Part shown: piece after piece, positions 9,696-17,187 of the stretch | How positions within the stretch are numbered: position 1 is the stretch's first letter | How the letters are laid out: every line of letters begins with the position of its first letter | DNA from: Streptomyces sp. SJL17-4 | Lineage (GTDB): Bacteria > Actinomycetota > Actinomycetes > Streptomycetales > Streptomycetaceae | DNA: 64,000 nucleotides | Assembly: GCF_036826855.1 (NCBI RefSeq) | Contig: NZ_CP104578.1 | Location: forward strand, 4,313,501-4,377,500 | Direction of reading: 5' to 3' | Made by a program: the position numbers and the translations under genes | Notes under the pieces: model-generated | Databases searched by the model: none | What the model saw: only the letters and a program-made list of their open reading frames with translations | Told to the model about the DNA's origin: nothing

Positions 9696-10139
9696 TCAGG
9701 CGGCCGGGCCCGCGTTCTCCTCGGCGAGAATCCGGCCCAGCGCGGCCTCCAGGTTGTCCTCGAAGTCGCCGAGTGTCCTTTCCTGACCGAGTGGCACCAG
9801 TTTGTCCGTACGGTCGAGGAAGGCGACCAACGGCGGCGCGCTCGCCCGGAACAAGGCACGATCGGCACCGACCTGGAGCCGGATGGAGACGTCCGAGAGG
9901 CCCTCGGGCTCCGTCGGCGCGATGTGCACATCACCGTCCCCGCTCGGCCGGTTGATCCCGTCGAGCAGCAGCTCCCTACCGAACGCCCAGGTCACAGGCG
10001 CGTCCCCGGGGAGGTGGAACGTCATCCGCACCGCGTAGGGATCCCGGGTCTCGTATCGGAGTTCAACCGGGATCTTGAAGGAGAGCTCCTCGGAGACGAG
10101 GAAGCTCATCAGGACCTCGGCCTGAACCGACTCTCGCAT
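9696..10139 (-). CDS. ssgA: Sporulation-specific cell division activator SsgA
   Basis: A 147-residue founder member of the actinomycete SsgA-like proteins. SsgA helps position sporulation septa by acting upstream of SsgB and FtsZ and stimulates septation when abundant. The sequence begins MRESVQAEVLMSFLVSEELSF and contains WAFGRELLLDG, GDGDVHI and FLDRTDKLVPLG, characteristic of SsgA rather than its paralogues. The ATG at 10139 has GGGG 6 bases upstream; a second ATG lies at 10142. The gene for its IclR-type regulator SsgR lies immediately upstream in the same direction, as known from S. coelicolor and S. griseus. Tandem repeats follow its 3' end. Confidence 0.95.
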   Translation of the reverse strand: MRESVQAEVLMSFLVSEELSFKIPVELRYETRDPYAVRMTFHLPGDAPVTWAFGRELLLDGINRPSGDGDVHIAPTEPEGLSDVSIRLQVGADRALFRASAPPLVAFLDRTDKLVPLGQERTLGDFEDNLEAALGRILAEENAGPAA

Positions 10140-10161
10140 CATGTACCCCGCAGTAGATGAA

Positions 10162-10183
10162 GCAGTTGTGTAAACACAGCTGC
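10162..10183. promoter_or_regulatory. Inverted repeat upstream of ssgA, candidate SsgR operator
   Basis: GCAGTTGTGT-AA-ACACAGCTGC: 10-base arms with a single mismatch and a 2-base centre, located 23-44 bases before the ssgA start. IclR-type proteins bind palindromes of about this size near the promoters they control. SsgR is known to activate ssgA in S. coelicolor; binding at this site is inferred. Confidence 0.45.
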
Positions 10184-10277
10184 TGAAAGCTGTGACCGAA
10201 ACGGCCAGGAATGATCCCCCGTGGCCCTCTTGACGCAATCGTGCTGGAAGCGCTAGCAGATCACAAGGAGTGATTTT

Positions 10278-11048
10278 TCAGATACTGATAGAGAAAGCGA
10301 GCGAGCTGAAGAGCCTCCCGATCTCCGTACGTAGCTGCTCGACTGCTGGGAGCAACCGTTCTTCCTGGTGAAGAGGGAGGGAAATGGCCATTGCGGCCGC
10401 CGTGGAGCCCGCAGTGATGGGGATTGCGGCACAGACTGTGCCGAGTGCATATTCCTGACGCTCCACCAAGGGCTCCATTCGCCCCAAACCGCCCAAACGC
10501 TCCAAAAGCGCTCGACGGTTACGCACCGTGTACGGAGTGATGGCTTCCACCGGGTGCCGGTCAAGGTGGTCTTGACGAGATTTCAGATCGAGTTGACTCA
10601 ACAGGCACTGCCCGATCGCATGAGCGTGACCGGTCTCGCGAAAGTCGGCCCATTCCTCCACCGCGGGGGCGGAAGGAGTGTCGGCGACAGCGACGAGCTC
10701 GATCTCCCCCTCGCGATAGAGGGCGAAGTAGACGGGCACACCGATCGCGTCCCGCCAGCGGGCGAGGGAGTCTTCGATCTTGATGCGACGATTCTGCACA
10801 TCTCCGCCGCCGGCCAGTCGGACCGCGGCGTCGCCAAGGACGAACACACCCTTCTCGCGGACCAGATAGCCCTCGTGCGTCAGGGTGCGGAGCAGGTGGT
10901 ACGTGGTGGGCAGCGGAAGGCCCGTCTCACGGGCGAGCTGTTTGGCCGGGGCGCCTTCCGCATGGGAAGACACGGCCTCCAGGAGTCTCAGTGCGCGCTG
11001 CACCGAGCCGATCAAAGTAGGCGCAGCCGCTTGCGTAGCCGTGGCCAA
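10278..11048 (-). CDS. ssgR: IclR-family regulator SsgR
   Basis: A 256-residue IclR-type transcription factor. The N-terminal winged helix-turn-helix (about 12-72) includes PAKQLARETGLPLPTTYHLL; residues about 85-250 are the effector domain. It lies directly upstream of ssgA and in the same orientation, the conserved arrangement in which SsgR activates ssgA transcription. The most likely start is TTG 11048, preceded by GGGGGTGA at about 5 bases; no ATG or GTG in frame gives a better N-terminus. A 138-base gap to ssgA contains a candidate operator. The ligand is unknown. Confidence 0.92.
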   Translation of the reverse strand: MATATQAAAPTLIGSVQRALRLLEAVSSHAEGAPAKQLARETGLPLPTTYHLLRTLTHEGYLVREKGVFVLGDAAVRLAGGGDVQNRRIKIEDSLARWRDAIGVPVYFALYREGEIELVAVADTPSAPAVEEWADFRETGHAHAIGQCLLSQLDLKSRQDHLDRHPVEAITPYTVRNRRALLERLGGLGRMEPLVERQEYALGTVCAAIPITAGSTAAAMAISLPLHQEERLLPAVEQLRTEIGRLFSSLAFSISI

Positions 11049-11283
11049 AGGTCACCCCCAGGCGTGACGACGGATGCAATGCACCCGCCTGCGGGGGCCG
11101 CCCCCGCGCGCCCGCCGGGCCTGGGAAACCGCTGGTCAGTACGGAGGTCTACGCCTGTAGTCCCCAACGCGGCGGAGGGATTCCACTCTAGTGGCAGCTC
11201 CTGGGCCCGCGCCCTGATTCGACCAGCGTTCCCCCGGCCGGGCTAATACCCTCCGTCGGCTTCATACCGATCGGTAGCTTGTG

Positions 11284-11502
11284 CTACCACTCCTCGCGCG
11301 AACGGTCGGAGGAGGTGAACTTCCTTACGACGTATATCAGTCCGGCGACGAGGGCCACGAAGAGCAGCACCTTGAAGAGCAGTCCGACCACGAAGGCCAG
11401 GACGCTGGTGATCAGTCCGCCGAAGACGAGCAGTGCGAGCGCGGGTATGGCGACCCACTTCACCCACCACGGCATCCCCGCGAGAACCTCCTGTACGGCC
11501 AT
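11284..11502 (-). CDS. Small membrane protein (DUF5326-like)
   Basis: A 72-residue protein starting MAVQEVLAGMPWWVKWV, with two closely spaced hydrophobic segments (about 14-36 and 38-60) and a short charged tail SSDRSREEW. The ATG at 11502 follows GGGAGAGG at 3 bases. Small proteins of this type are conserved in Streptomyces but have no assigned function. It probably sits in the membrane as a helical hairpin. Confidence 0.75.
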   Translation of the reverse strand: MAVQEVLAGMPWWVKWVAIPALALLVFGGLITSVLAFVVGLLFKVLLFVALVAGLIYVVRKFTSSDRSREEW

Positions 11503-11584
11503 CGTCCTCTCCCTCGCTCTCGAAGATCCGTTCCGCACACTCTGCGCCGAACACCCTCAAGGCTAGGGTCCGGAAGGGACGCAC

Positions 11585-11602
11585 GGGGGCCCTGCGGCCC
11601 CC
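11585..11602 (-). terminator. Hairpin after the cupin gene
   Basis: GGGGGCC-CTGC-GGCCCCC, a perfect 7-bp stem downstream of the leftward cupin gene and upstream of the small membrane protein. No T-run is present, as is common in this genus. Confidence 0.5.
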
Positions 11603-11647
11603 GCTCTCCCCTGATCCGCCCCCTAGGGGGTTCCGCCGGTCCGACCC

Positions 11648-11693
11648 TCAGATCTCGGGCGGTCCGGCTCTCAGATCTCGGGCGGTCCGGCTC
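11648..11693. repeat. Exact 23-bp tandem duplication
   Basis: Two head-to-tail identical copies, 11648-11670 and 11671-11693, each starting CTCAGATCTCGGG, lie just after the cupin stop codon. Likely a recent slippage product; no function is apparent. Confidence 0.7.
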
Positions 11694-11702
11694 TCCGAAG
11701 GA

Positions 11703-12020
11703 TCAGGCCTCCGGCGGGGAGAAGACCACCATCACCCGCAGGTCCTCGCTGATGTGGTGGAACTTGTGCTCCACTCCGGCCGGCACATAGACCACGCTGC
11801 CACGCGCCACCTGGGTCGTCTCCGTCCCCACCGTGATCGCCGCCCGCCCGCTCACCACGAAGTACACCTCGTCCTGGCGATGCGGCTGCTGCGGGTCGAG
11901 CTCCCCGGCGTCCAGCGCGTACAGGCCCACCGACATGTTCCGCTCCCGCAGGAACTGGAGGTACGCGCCCTTGTTCGCGGCACGCTCCGCCTCCAGTTCA
12001 TCCAGTCGGAATGCCTTCAT
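11703..12020 (-). CDS. Small cupin-domain protein
   Basis: A 105-residue single-domain cupin, a compact beta-barrel that usually binds one metal ion. Motif 1 is seen as PHRQDEVYFVVSGRA (one His, one Glu) and motif 2 as VPAGVEHKFHH (His). The second His of the usual H-x-H pair in motif 1 is replaced (H-R-Q), so metal binding may be altered. Start ATG 12020. It lies back to back with the holin-like gene, with about 50 bases between starts. Substrate and reaction are unknown. Confidence 0.8.
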   Translation of the reverse strand: MKAFRLDELEAERAANKGAYLQFLRERNMSVGLYALDAGELDPQQPHRQDEVYFVVSGRAAITVGTETTQVARGSVVYVPAGVEHKFHHISEDLRVMVVFSPPEA

Positions 12021-12071
12021 CGCCTGTCAGCCCCTGCCCTCGGCCCGATCATGTCTGCCACGATCAGACAC

Positions 12072-12449
12072 ATGATGAATTTCGTAGTCAAGACGCTCGC
12101 CAACGCGGGCGCCCTGGGAGTGGCCATCTGGCTGCTCCAGGACATCACCCTGACCGGTGAGAGCACCGGCAAGAAGGCCCTGACGCTCATTCTCGTCGCT
12201 CTGGTCTTCGGTCTCGTGAACTTCTTGGTCAAGCCGATCGTCAAGCTGCTGACGCTTCCGCTCTTCATTCTGACGCTCGGCCTGATCACGCTCGTGGTCA
12301 ACGCCCTGATGCTGCTCCTCACCTCCTGGCTGGCCGAGCAGTTCGACCTCAGCTTCCACGTCGAGGGCTTCTGGACCGCCGTCCTCGGCGGTCTGATCAT
12401 CTCCGTCGTCTCGTGGGCGCTGAATGTCGTGCTCCCCGACGGCGACTGA
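12072..12449 (+). CDS. Phage-holin-family IV-like membrane protein
   Basis: A 125-residue protein with four predicted membrane helices (about 8-25, 35-58, 60-85, 95-118), matching the four-helix family found in mycobacteria and streptomycetes and called holin superfamily IV (PF04020 type). It is not associated with phage genes and no lysis role is shown. Start is MMNFVVKTLANAGALG; an in-frame ATG at 12051 would add 7 residues, and neither start has a clear ribosome-binding site, so a leaderless transcript is possible. The next gene starts within about 10 bases, so the two are probably cotranscribed. Confidence 0.8.
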   Translation: MMNFVVKTLANAGALGVAIWLLQDITLTGESTGKKALTLILVALVFGLVNFLVKPIVKLLTLPLFILTLGLITLVVNALMLLLTSWLAEQFDLSFHVEGFWTAVLGGLIISVVSWALNVVLPDGD

Positions 12450-12458
12450 GTGGAGACC

Positions 12459-12950
12459 ATGACCTACCGCGTCTGCTTCGTCTGCACCGGCAACATCTGC
12501 CGTTCGCCGATGGCCGAGCACGTCTTCCGCAGGCATGTGGAGGACGCCGGTCTCGGCGGGCTGGTGGAGGTCGACAGCGCCGGAACCGGAGGCTGGCACG
12601 AGGGCGACGGCGCCGACCACCGCACGGTCGCCGTTCTCGAGGAGAACGGCTACACCTCGGCGCACACCGCCCGCCGGTTCCGAGCCTCCTGGTTCCCCGC
12701 CCTCGACCTGGTGATCGCGCTGGACGAAGGGCATCTGCGAGAGCTCCGCGCGCTCGCCCGCACGCCCGAAGAGGCGGCGCGGATACGACTGCTGCGCTCC
12801 TACGACCCGGCCGCCGGGGACGGACTCGACGTCCCCGACCCCTACTACGGGGGCCGCGAGGACTTCGAGGAGTGCCTGGAGATGGTGGAGGCCGCGAGCG
12901 GGGGACTGCTCGCGGCCGTACGTCGTGAACTGGAGGAACGGACACCGTGA
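12459..12950 (+). CDS. Low-molecular-weight protein tyrosine phosphatase
   Basis: A 163-residue arsenate-reductase-fold phosphatase. The P-loop CTGNICRS near the N-terminus (Cx5R followed by S) forms the active site, and DPYYGG near residue 130 provides the general acid Asp. It removes phosphate from phosphotyrosine in proteins. The ATG at 12459 gives the normal family N-terminus MTYRVCFVCTGN; GTG 12450 is an alternative. Its stop overlaps the GTG of the next gene (GTGA), so the pair is translationally coupled. In Streptomyces related phosphatases influence secondary metabolism; the target here is unknown. Confidence 0.92.
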   Translation: MTYRVCFVCTGNICRSPMAEHVFRRHVEDAGLGGLVEVDSAGTGGWHEGDGADHRTVAVLEENGYTSAHTARRFRASWFPALDLVIALDEGHLRELRALARTPEEAARIRLLRSYDPAAGDGLDVPDPYYGGREDFEECLEMVEAASGGLLAAVRRELEERTP

Positions 12951-14080
12951 CGGACAAGCACTACGGCGACGGCACACGCGCGGTCCGGGCAGGGCTGCCC
13001 GAACCCGTGAAGTACGAGCCGACCCTGCCGGGGCCGGTCTTCGCCGCGCACTTCCATCTGCCGGGCGAGCCGACCGGCGGATACGCGTACGGCCGTGACG
13101 AGAACCCGACGTGGACCCATCTGGAGCGGGCGATCGGCGAGCTGGAGGCGCCGGGGGAGCAGGGCGTCGAGACGCTGGTCTTCGCCTCGGGCATGGCCGC
13201 GATCTCCGCAGTCCTCCTCTCGCAGCTGAAGACGGGCGACGCCGTGGTGGTGCCCAGCGACGGCTACCAGGCCGTGCCCCTGCTGCACGAGCAGCTGAGG
13301 GCGTACGGCGTCGAGGTCCGCACCGCGCCCACCGGCGGCGACGGACAGCTCGCCGTCCTCGAAGGGGCCCGGCTGCTGTGGATCGAGACGCCGTCCAACC
13401 CCGGGCTCGACGTCTGCGACATCCGGCGGCTGGTGCGCGAAGCCCATGCCGCGGGGGCGCTCGTGGCCGTGGACAACACCCTCGCCACGCCGCTCGGCCA
13501 GCGTCCGCTCGAACTGGGCGCGGACTTCTCCGTGGCCAGCGACACCAAGGGCATGACCGGGCACGGCGACATCCTGCTCGGCCATGTCAGCTGCCGTGAT
13601 CCCGAGCGGGCGGCGGAGGTACGGCGCTGGCGCAAGATCGTCGGGGCCATCCCCGGCCCCATGGAGGCCTGGCTCGCCCACCGTTCGCTCGCCACGCTGC
13701 AGCTGCGGATCGACCGCCAGTGCTCCACCGCGCTCGCGCTCGCGCAGACCCTCGCGGGGCGGGCGGACGTGACCGGGCTGCGCTACCCGGGGCTGCCGGA
13801 CGACCCCTCGCACGCGGTGGCCGCCCGGCAGATGCGGCGCTTCGGCCCCGTGGTCTCCTTCGAACTGGCCGACCGGAAGAAGGCCGAACGGTTCCTGGAG
13901 GAACTGCGGATCGTGGACGACGCGACCAGCTTCGGCGGCCTGCGCTCCACGGCGGAGCGGCGCGGGCGCTGGGGCGGGGACGCGGTCGCGGAGGGCTTCA
14001 TCCGGTTCTCGGTCGGCGCCGAGGACCCGGAGGACCTGATCGCCGATGTGCTGCGGGCTCTCGACGAGGCCGGCGCGTAG
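12947..14080 (+). CDS. Cys/Met-metabolism PLP enzyme (cystathionine gamma-lyase/synthase-like)
   Basis: A 377-residue member of the gamma-family of PLP enzymes (MetB/MetC/CGL), which break or form C-S bonds in cystathionine, methionine or cysteine. Landmarks are YGRDENPTW (substrate/PLP phosphate contacts), FASGMAAI, IETPSNP, DNTLATP and the PLP lysine in SDTKGMTGHGD. The usual sequence around the lysine is S-x-T-K, matched here. It starts with GTG overlapping the phosphatase stop. Which of the three reactions it carries out cannot be decided; gamma-lyase is the best guess from family usage in the genus. A hairpin follows at 14178-14204. Confidence 0.88.
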   Translation: MTDKHYGDGTRAVRAGLPEPVKYEPTLPGPVFAAHFHLPGEPTGGYAYGRDENPTWTHLERAIGELEAPGEQGVETLVFASGMAAISAVLLSQLKTGDAVVVPSDGYQAVPLLHEQLRAYGVEVRTAPTGGDGQLAVLEGARLLWIETPSNPGLDVCDIRRLVREAHAAGALVAVDNTLATPLGQRPLELGADFSVASDTKGMTGHGDILLGHVSCRDPERAAEVRRWRKIVGAIPGPMEAWLAHRSLATLQLRIDRQCSTALALAQTLAGRADVTGLRYPGLPDDPSHAVAARQMRRFGPVVSFELADRKKAERFLEELRIVDDATSFGGLRSTAERRGRWGGDAVAEGFIRFSVGAEDPEDLIADVLRALDEAGA

Positions 14081-14086
14081 ACAGCT

Positions 14087-14151
14087 CCGGGACACGGCCG
14101 TGCGCCGGCCTCCGGACGCCGCCCACTGGGGCCCGGGACACGGCCGTGCGC
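14087..14151. repeat. Two direct repeats of 19 bases
   Basis: CCGGGACACGGCCGTGCGC occurs at 14087-14105 and 14133-14151, 46 bases apart, between the PLP enzyme and its likely terminator. The core ACACGGCCGTG is itself nearly palindromic. Confidence 0.6.
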
Positions 14152-14177
14152 GGTCCCGGGCGCACGGAACGAGACGC

Positions 14178-14204
14178 TCCGAGCCTCCCCCCTCGTGGCT
14201 CGGA
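14178..14204 (+). terminator. Hairpin terminator after the PLP enzyme
   Basis: Stem TCCGAGCC / GGCTCGGA (8 bp) with an 11-base loop, about 100 bases after the stop codon and before the less G+C rich promoter region of the LysR-type gene. Confidence 0.6.
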
Positions 14205-14375
14205 ACGCCTCGGTTCCACGCGCGGAGACCGCCTGAACAAGGCTAGTTGACTGTGCGTCAGTGTCCAATCACGGTAGCGACAGAGACCTATCGACTTATT
14301 TATAGTTGGACGGTCCTGAGGCGCAGTCAGCCGACCGCCTGAGTCGAACGGCCGCACGGCCGGGAGGGGGCGGAC

Positions 14376-15272
14376 ATGGATCTGGCCCTGCTGCGCACGT
14401 TCGTCACGGTGCACCGGGCCGGCTCCTTCACCCGCGCCGCCGCGCTTCTCGGACTCTCCCAGCCGGCCGTCACCAGCCAGATCCGGACGCTCGAACGACA
14501 GCTCGGACGCCCTCTCTTCCTCAGACAGGCCCGCGGCGTCACGCCGACCACCATCGGCGACGAACTCGCCCACCGCGCCGCTCCTCATCTGGACGCCCTC
14601 GTCGAGATCGCCGAGACCGGCCTCGACCAGGAGAGCGGCGTCCGTACCCTCCATGTCGCCGGTCCCCCGGAGTTCACCGCGCTCCGCGTCCTGCCCGCCC
14701 TCACCCCGCTGGTCGGCCAGGGTCTCGCCGTACGGGTGTCGTTCCTCGGCAACACCGAGGAGATCCTCGACGGGCTCGCCGCGGGTCACCATGATCTGGC
14801 CGTCGCCACCGCCCGGCCCCGGGGCGGCCTGCTCGTCTCCACCCCACTCTGCGACGAGGAGTACGTCCTGGTCGCGGCCCCTCGATGGGCTGCCCGGCTC
14901 TCCCCCGACGTCCTCCTCCGCAAGGGCGCGGTGGTCCTGGAGCAGCTGCCGGTGGTCGAGGTGCACGAGTCCCTGCCGTTCGTCGCCCGCTACTGGGCGA
15001 GCGTCTTCGAGACCAAGCCGGCGGTCGCCGCCACCGTGATCGCGCCCGATCTGCGCGCCGTTCTGGAGTCCGCGGCCTCCGGCGCCGGACTCGCCGTCCT
15101 GCCCCGCTATCTGTGCGAGGACGCCCTGGAGCAGGGCCGGCTCGTGGCGCTGCTCGATCCCCCGGTCCCTCCGCTGCGGACCTACTTCCTCGTCGTACGG
15201 ACGGGAACGCTCGCGCTGTCGCCCATCGCCAGGGCGCACGAGGAACTGCTGAGGGCTGCGGGGGACTGGTGA
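14376..15272 (+). CDS. LysR-family transcriptional regulator
   Basis: A 298-residue LysR-type regulator. The N-terminal winged helix (residues 1-60) starts MDLALLRTFVTVHRAGSFT and includes AALLGLSQPAVTSQIRTLE; residues 90-295 form the two-lobed co-inducer domain. Upstream, 14285-14310 is unusually A+T rich for this genome (ACTTATTTATAG) and likely holds promoter and operator sequence. Members usually control a divergent gene, but the neighbour here is not divergent (it reads toward this gene), so it may be autoregulatory or act elsewhere. Start ATG 14376 follows GGGAGGGGGCGGAC. Confidence 0.9.
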   Translation: MDLALLRTFVTVHRAGSFTRAAALLGLSQPAVTSQIRTLERQLGRPLFLRQARGVTPTTIGDELAHRAAPHLDALVEIAETGLDQESGVRTLHVAGPPEFTALRVLPALTPLVGQGLAVRVSFLGNTEEILDGLAAGHHDLAVATARPRGGLLVSTPLCDEEYVLVAAPRWAARLSPDVLLRKGAVVLEQLPVVEVHESLPFVARYWASVFETKPAVAATVIAPDLRAVLESAASGAGLAVLPRYLCEDALEQGRLVALLDPPVPPLRTYFLVVRTGTLALSPIARAHEELLRAAGDW

Positions 15273-15327
15273 GTTTCCGCCGGGGACGGCGCGTTTCAGG
15301 ACACCCCGGACGGGCCATTTTCTTCCC

Positions 15328-15822
15328 ATGAACGAACGGCCCATGAACGAACGGCCCGTGATCAAGCGCACCGCACGTGCCATCCTGCTCGACGGGGACG
15401 ACCTCATCCTCATCAAGCGCACGAAGCCCGGGATGGATCCCTACTGGGTCACGCCCGGTGGCGGTGTGGAACCCACCGACGCCACCGTCGTCGAGGCCCT
15501 GCACCGCGAGGTCCACGAGGAACTCGGTGCCAAGATCGTCGATGTGGTGCCCTGCTTCGTCGACACCGTCGAGCACATCGTCGACGGCGGGGTCTCCGGG
15601 GTGAAGGTCCAGCACTTCTTCGTCTGCCGGCTCGACTCCATGGACACCTCGCTGCGGCACGGCCCCGAGATGAACGAACCCGTCGGCGAGTACGAGATCG
15701 TCCGGGTGCCCTTCAGCCGGGTCGGCATCGCCGCCGTGCACCTCGTCCCCCTCTCGTTGCGCCACTACCTCGACGGCAACATCGAGGGCGTCCGCGCCAT
15801 GCACGCCCCCGACCTGGGCTGA
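15328..15822 (+). CDS. NUDIX hydrolase
   Basis: A 164-residue NUDIX-fold pyrophosphohydrolase acting on nucleoside diphosphates linked to another moiety. The core REVHEELG of the Nudix box is intact, coming after GGGVEPTD; these glutamates bind magnesium. The N-terminus contains an exact 15-base tandem duplication of ATGAACGAACGGCCC (MNERPMNERP), so there are two candidate start codons, 15328 and 15343. The last 58 bases overlap the 3' end of the convergent flavohemoprotein gene. The substrate is unknown. Confidence 0.85.
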   Translation: MNERPMNERPVIKRTARAILLDGDDLILIKRTKPGMDPYWVTPGGGVEPTDATVVEALHREVHEELGAKIVDVVPCFVDTVEHIVDGGVSGVKVQHFFVCRLDSMDTSLRHGPEMNEPVGEYEIVRVPFSRVGIAAVHLVPLSLRHYLDGNIEGVRAMHAPDLG

Positions 15823-17078
15823 TCGTCGGCCACCGGGGCCAGTTCGGCGAGGAAGTCGTGCCGGATGCGCTCCGCGGGGACGCCCGCTCCCCGCAGCGCG
15901 TCCACCCCGCGACGGACCATGCCGAGCGGCCCCGAGAGGTAGGCGTCGCGTTCGCTCCAGGAGCCGTAGCGGCAGACGGCCTCCGGGAGCCGCCCCTGCT
16001 CCTCGGTGACCGGATGGACGGAGAGCCAGGGGAAGGTCTTCTGGAGCCGCAGCATCGTGTCGATGTCGTAGAGGTCGTGGCCGCTGCGCGCCCCGTAGAA
16101 GACGTCGACGGGGCGCCGGTCCCCGTGCTCGGCGACGTCCTCCACCAGGGCCTTGATGGGAGCTATCCCGGTGCCGCCACCCACACAGAGCAGGCCGGTG
16201 TCCGTGTCGTGGTCGACGGTCATGGAGCCGGCCGGCGGGCCGAGGCGGAGGACGTCCCCGGGGCGCGCCCGGTGGACCAGCGCGTTGGACACCCAGCCCG
16301 CCGGGACCGCCTTCACGTGCAGGGAGAGCAGTCCGTCGGGCCGCGGCGCCGAGGCGAACGAGTAGTGGCGCCATATCCGTGGCCACCACGGGGTCTCCAG
16401 CGTCGTGTACTGCCCCGCGAGGAAGGGGTACGGCTGATCGGGCCGGAGCGTGACGACGGCGATGTCCGGGGTCCGCAGATCGTGGGAGACCACCTCGACC
16501 TGCCACCAGGCGGGCGCCGAGCGCTCGTCCTCCGCCGCCGCGTCGATCATGATCTGGGAGATCGTCGTGTACGTACGGACCCAGGCCGCCTGGGTCTCCG
16601 CGTCCCAGGTCGTCGTCGCGTACCGCGTGAGCGCGCCGATGAGGGCCTCTCCGACGGCCGGGTAGTGGGCGGCGTGGGTGCCGTACTTGCGGTGACCCCT
16701 ACCGAGGTGCTGCAGATACGCGGTGAGCACCGGGGTGTCGTCCAGGTGCTCCGTCGCGGTGAGCAGTGCCTTCAGGAGCCGGTCGCGCTGGGTGTCCATG
16801 GCGGCGGGGAACATCTCGCGCAGCCCCGGATTCCCTATGAAGAGCAGGGCGTAGAAGTACGAGGTCACCCGGTCGGCGACCGGCGCGATCTCCGCGAGAG
16901 TGCGGCGGACGAGTACCGCGTCGGCGGAGGCTTCCGCGGGTATTCGGGGCTCGTTCCCGTCATCCGGACGGCGGGGCTCGTTTCCGTCATCAGAACGGCG
17001 GGGCTCCTTACCGTCCCCCGCCGGGCGCTCCGGCCCGTCCCCGTCCTCCGCTGCCCTCGTGGTGGTCGGAGCATCCAT
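15765..17078 (-). CDS. Flavohemoprotein-like globin/FAD/NAD(P) oxidoreductase
   Basis: A 437-residue fusion of a globin (about 55-190) and a ferredoxin-NADP reductase-type module (about 195-420). The globin has the likely proximal His in GRGHRKYG; the reductase has RHYSFASAP (FAD), GGGTGIAPI (NADP) and YLSGPLGM near the end. This is the architecture of nitric-oxide dioxygenase Hmp, which turns NO to nitrate, but identity to true Hmp is moderate and the protein may serve other electron transfer. An N-terminal extension of about 50 residues contains three near-copies of a GNEPRRPDD repeat. ATG 17078 has GAGG about 6 bases upstream. Its 3' end overlaps the NUDIX gene. Confidence 0.85.
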   Translation of the reverse strand: MDAPTTTRAAEDGDGPERPAGDGKEPRRSDDGNEPRRPDDGNEPRIPAEASADAVLVRRTLAEIAPVADRVTSYFYALLFIGNPGLREMFPAAMDTQRDRLLKALLTATEHLDDTPVLTAYLQHLGRGHRKYGTHAAHYPAVGEALIGALTRYATTTWDAETQAAWVRTYTTISQIMIDAAAEDERSAPAWWQVEVVSHDLRTPDIAVVTLRPDQPYPFLAGQYTTLETPWWPRIWRHYSFASAPRPDGLLSLHVKAVPAGWVSNALVHRARPGDVLRLGPPAGSMTVDHDTDTGLLCVGGGTGIAPIKALVEDVAEHGDRRPVDVFYGARSGHDLYDIDTMLRLQKTFPWLSVHPVTEEQGRLPEAVCRYGSWSERDAYLSGPLGMVRRGVDALRGAGVPAERIRHDFLAELAPVADDQPRSGACMARTPSMLPSR

Positions 17079-17126
17079 GATGTGCCTCGCCCTCGCGCTG
17101 GCCGGCTTCCGTGGACGCAGCATGAC

Positions 17127-17150
17127 CCCTCCGAACACCGCTTCGGAGGG
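17127..17150 (-). terminator. Hairpin between HAD gene and flavohemoprotein gene
   Basis: Perfect 9-bp stem CCCTCCGAA / TTCGGAGGG with a 6-base loop, 38 bases beyond the HAD stop codon. It ends the leftward HAD transcript or sits in the leader of the flavohemoprotein gene. Confidence 0.6.
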
Positions 17151-17187
17151 AAAGCGGCGTTCTCGGGCCAAAGGGCAGGGTTTCTGA

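Noticed and set aside
12072..12449. Prophage holin
   Set aside because: The family name is misleading; no phage gene is nearby and the protein is a conserved chromosomal membrane protein.
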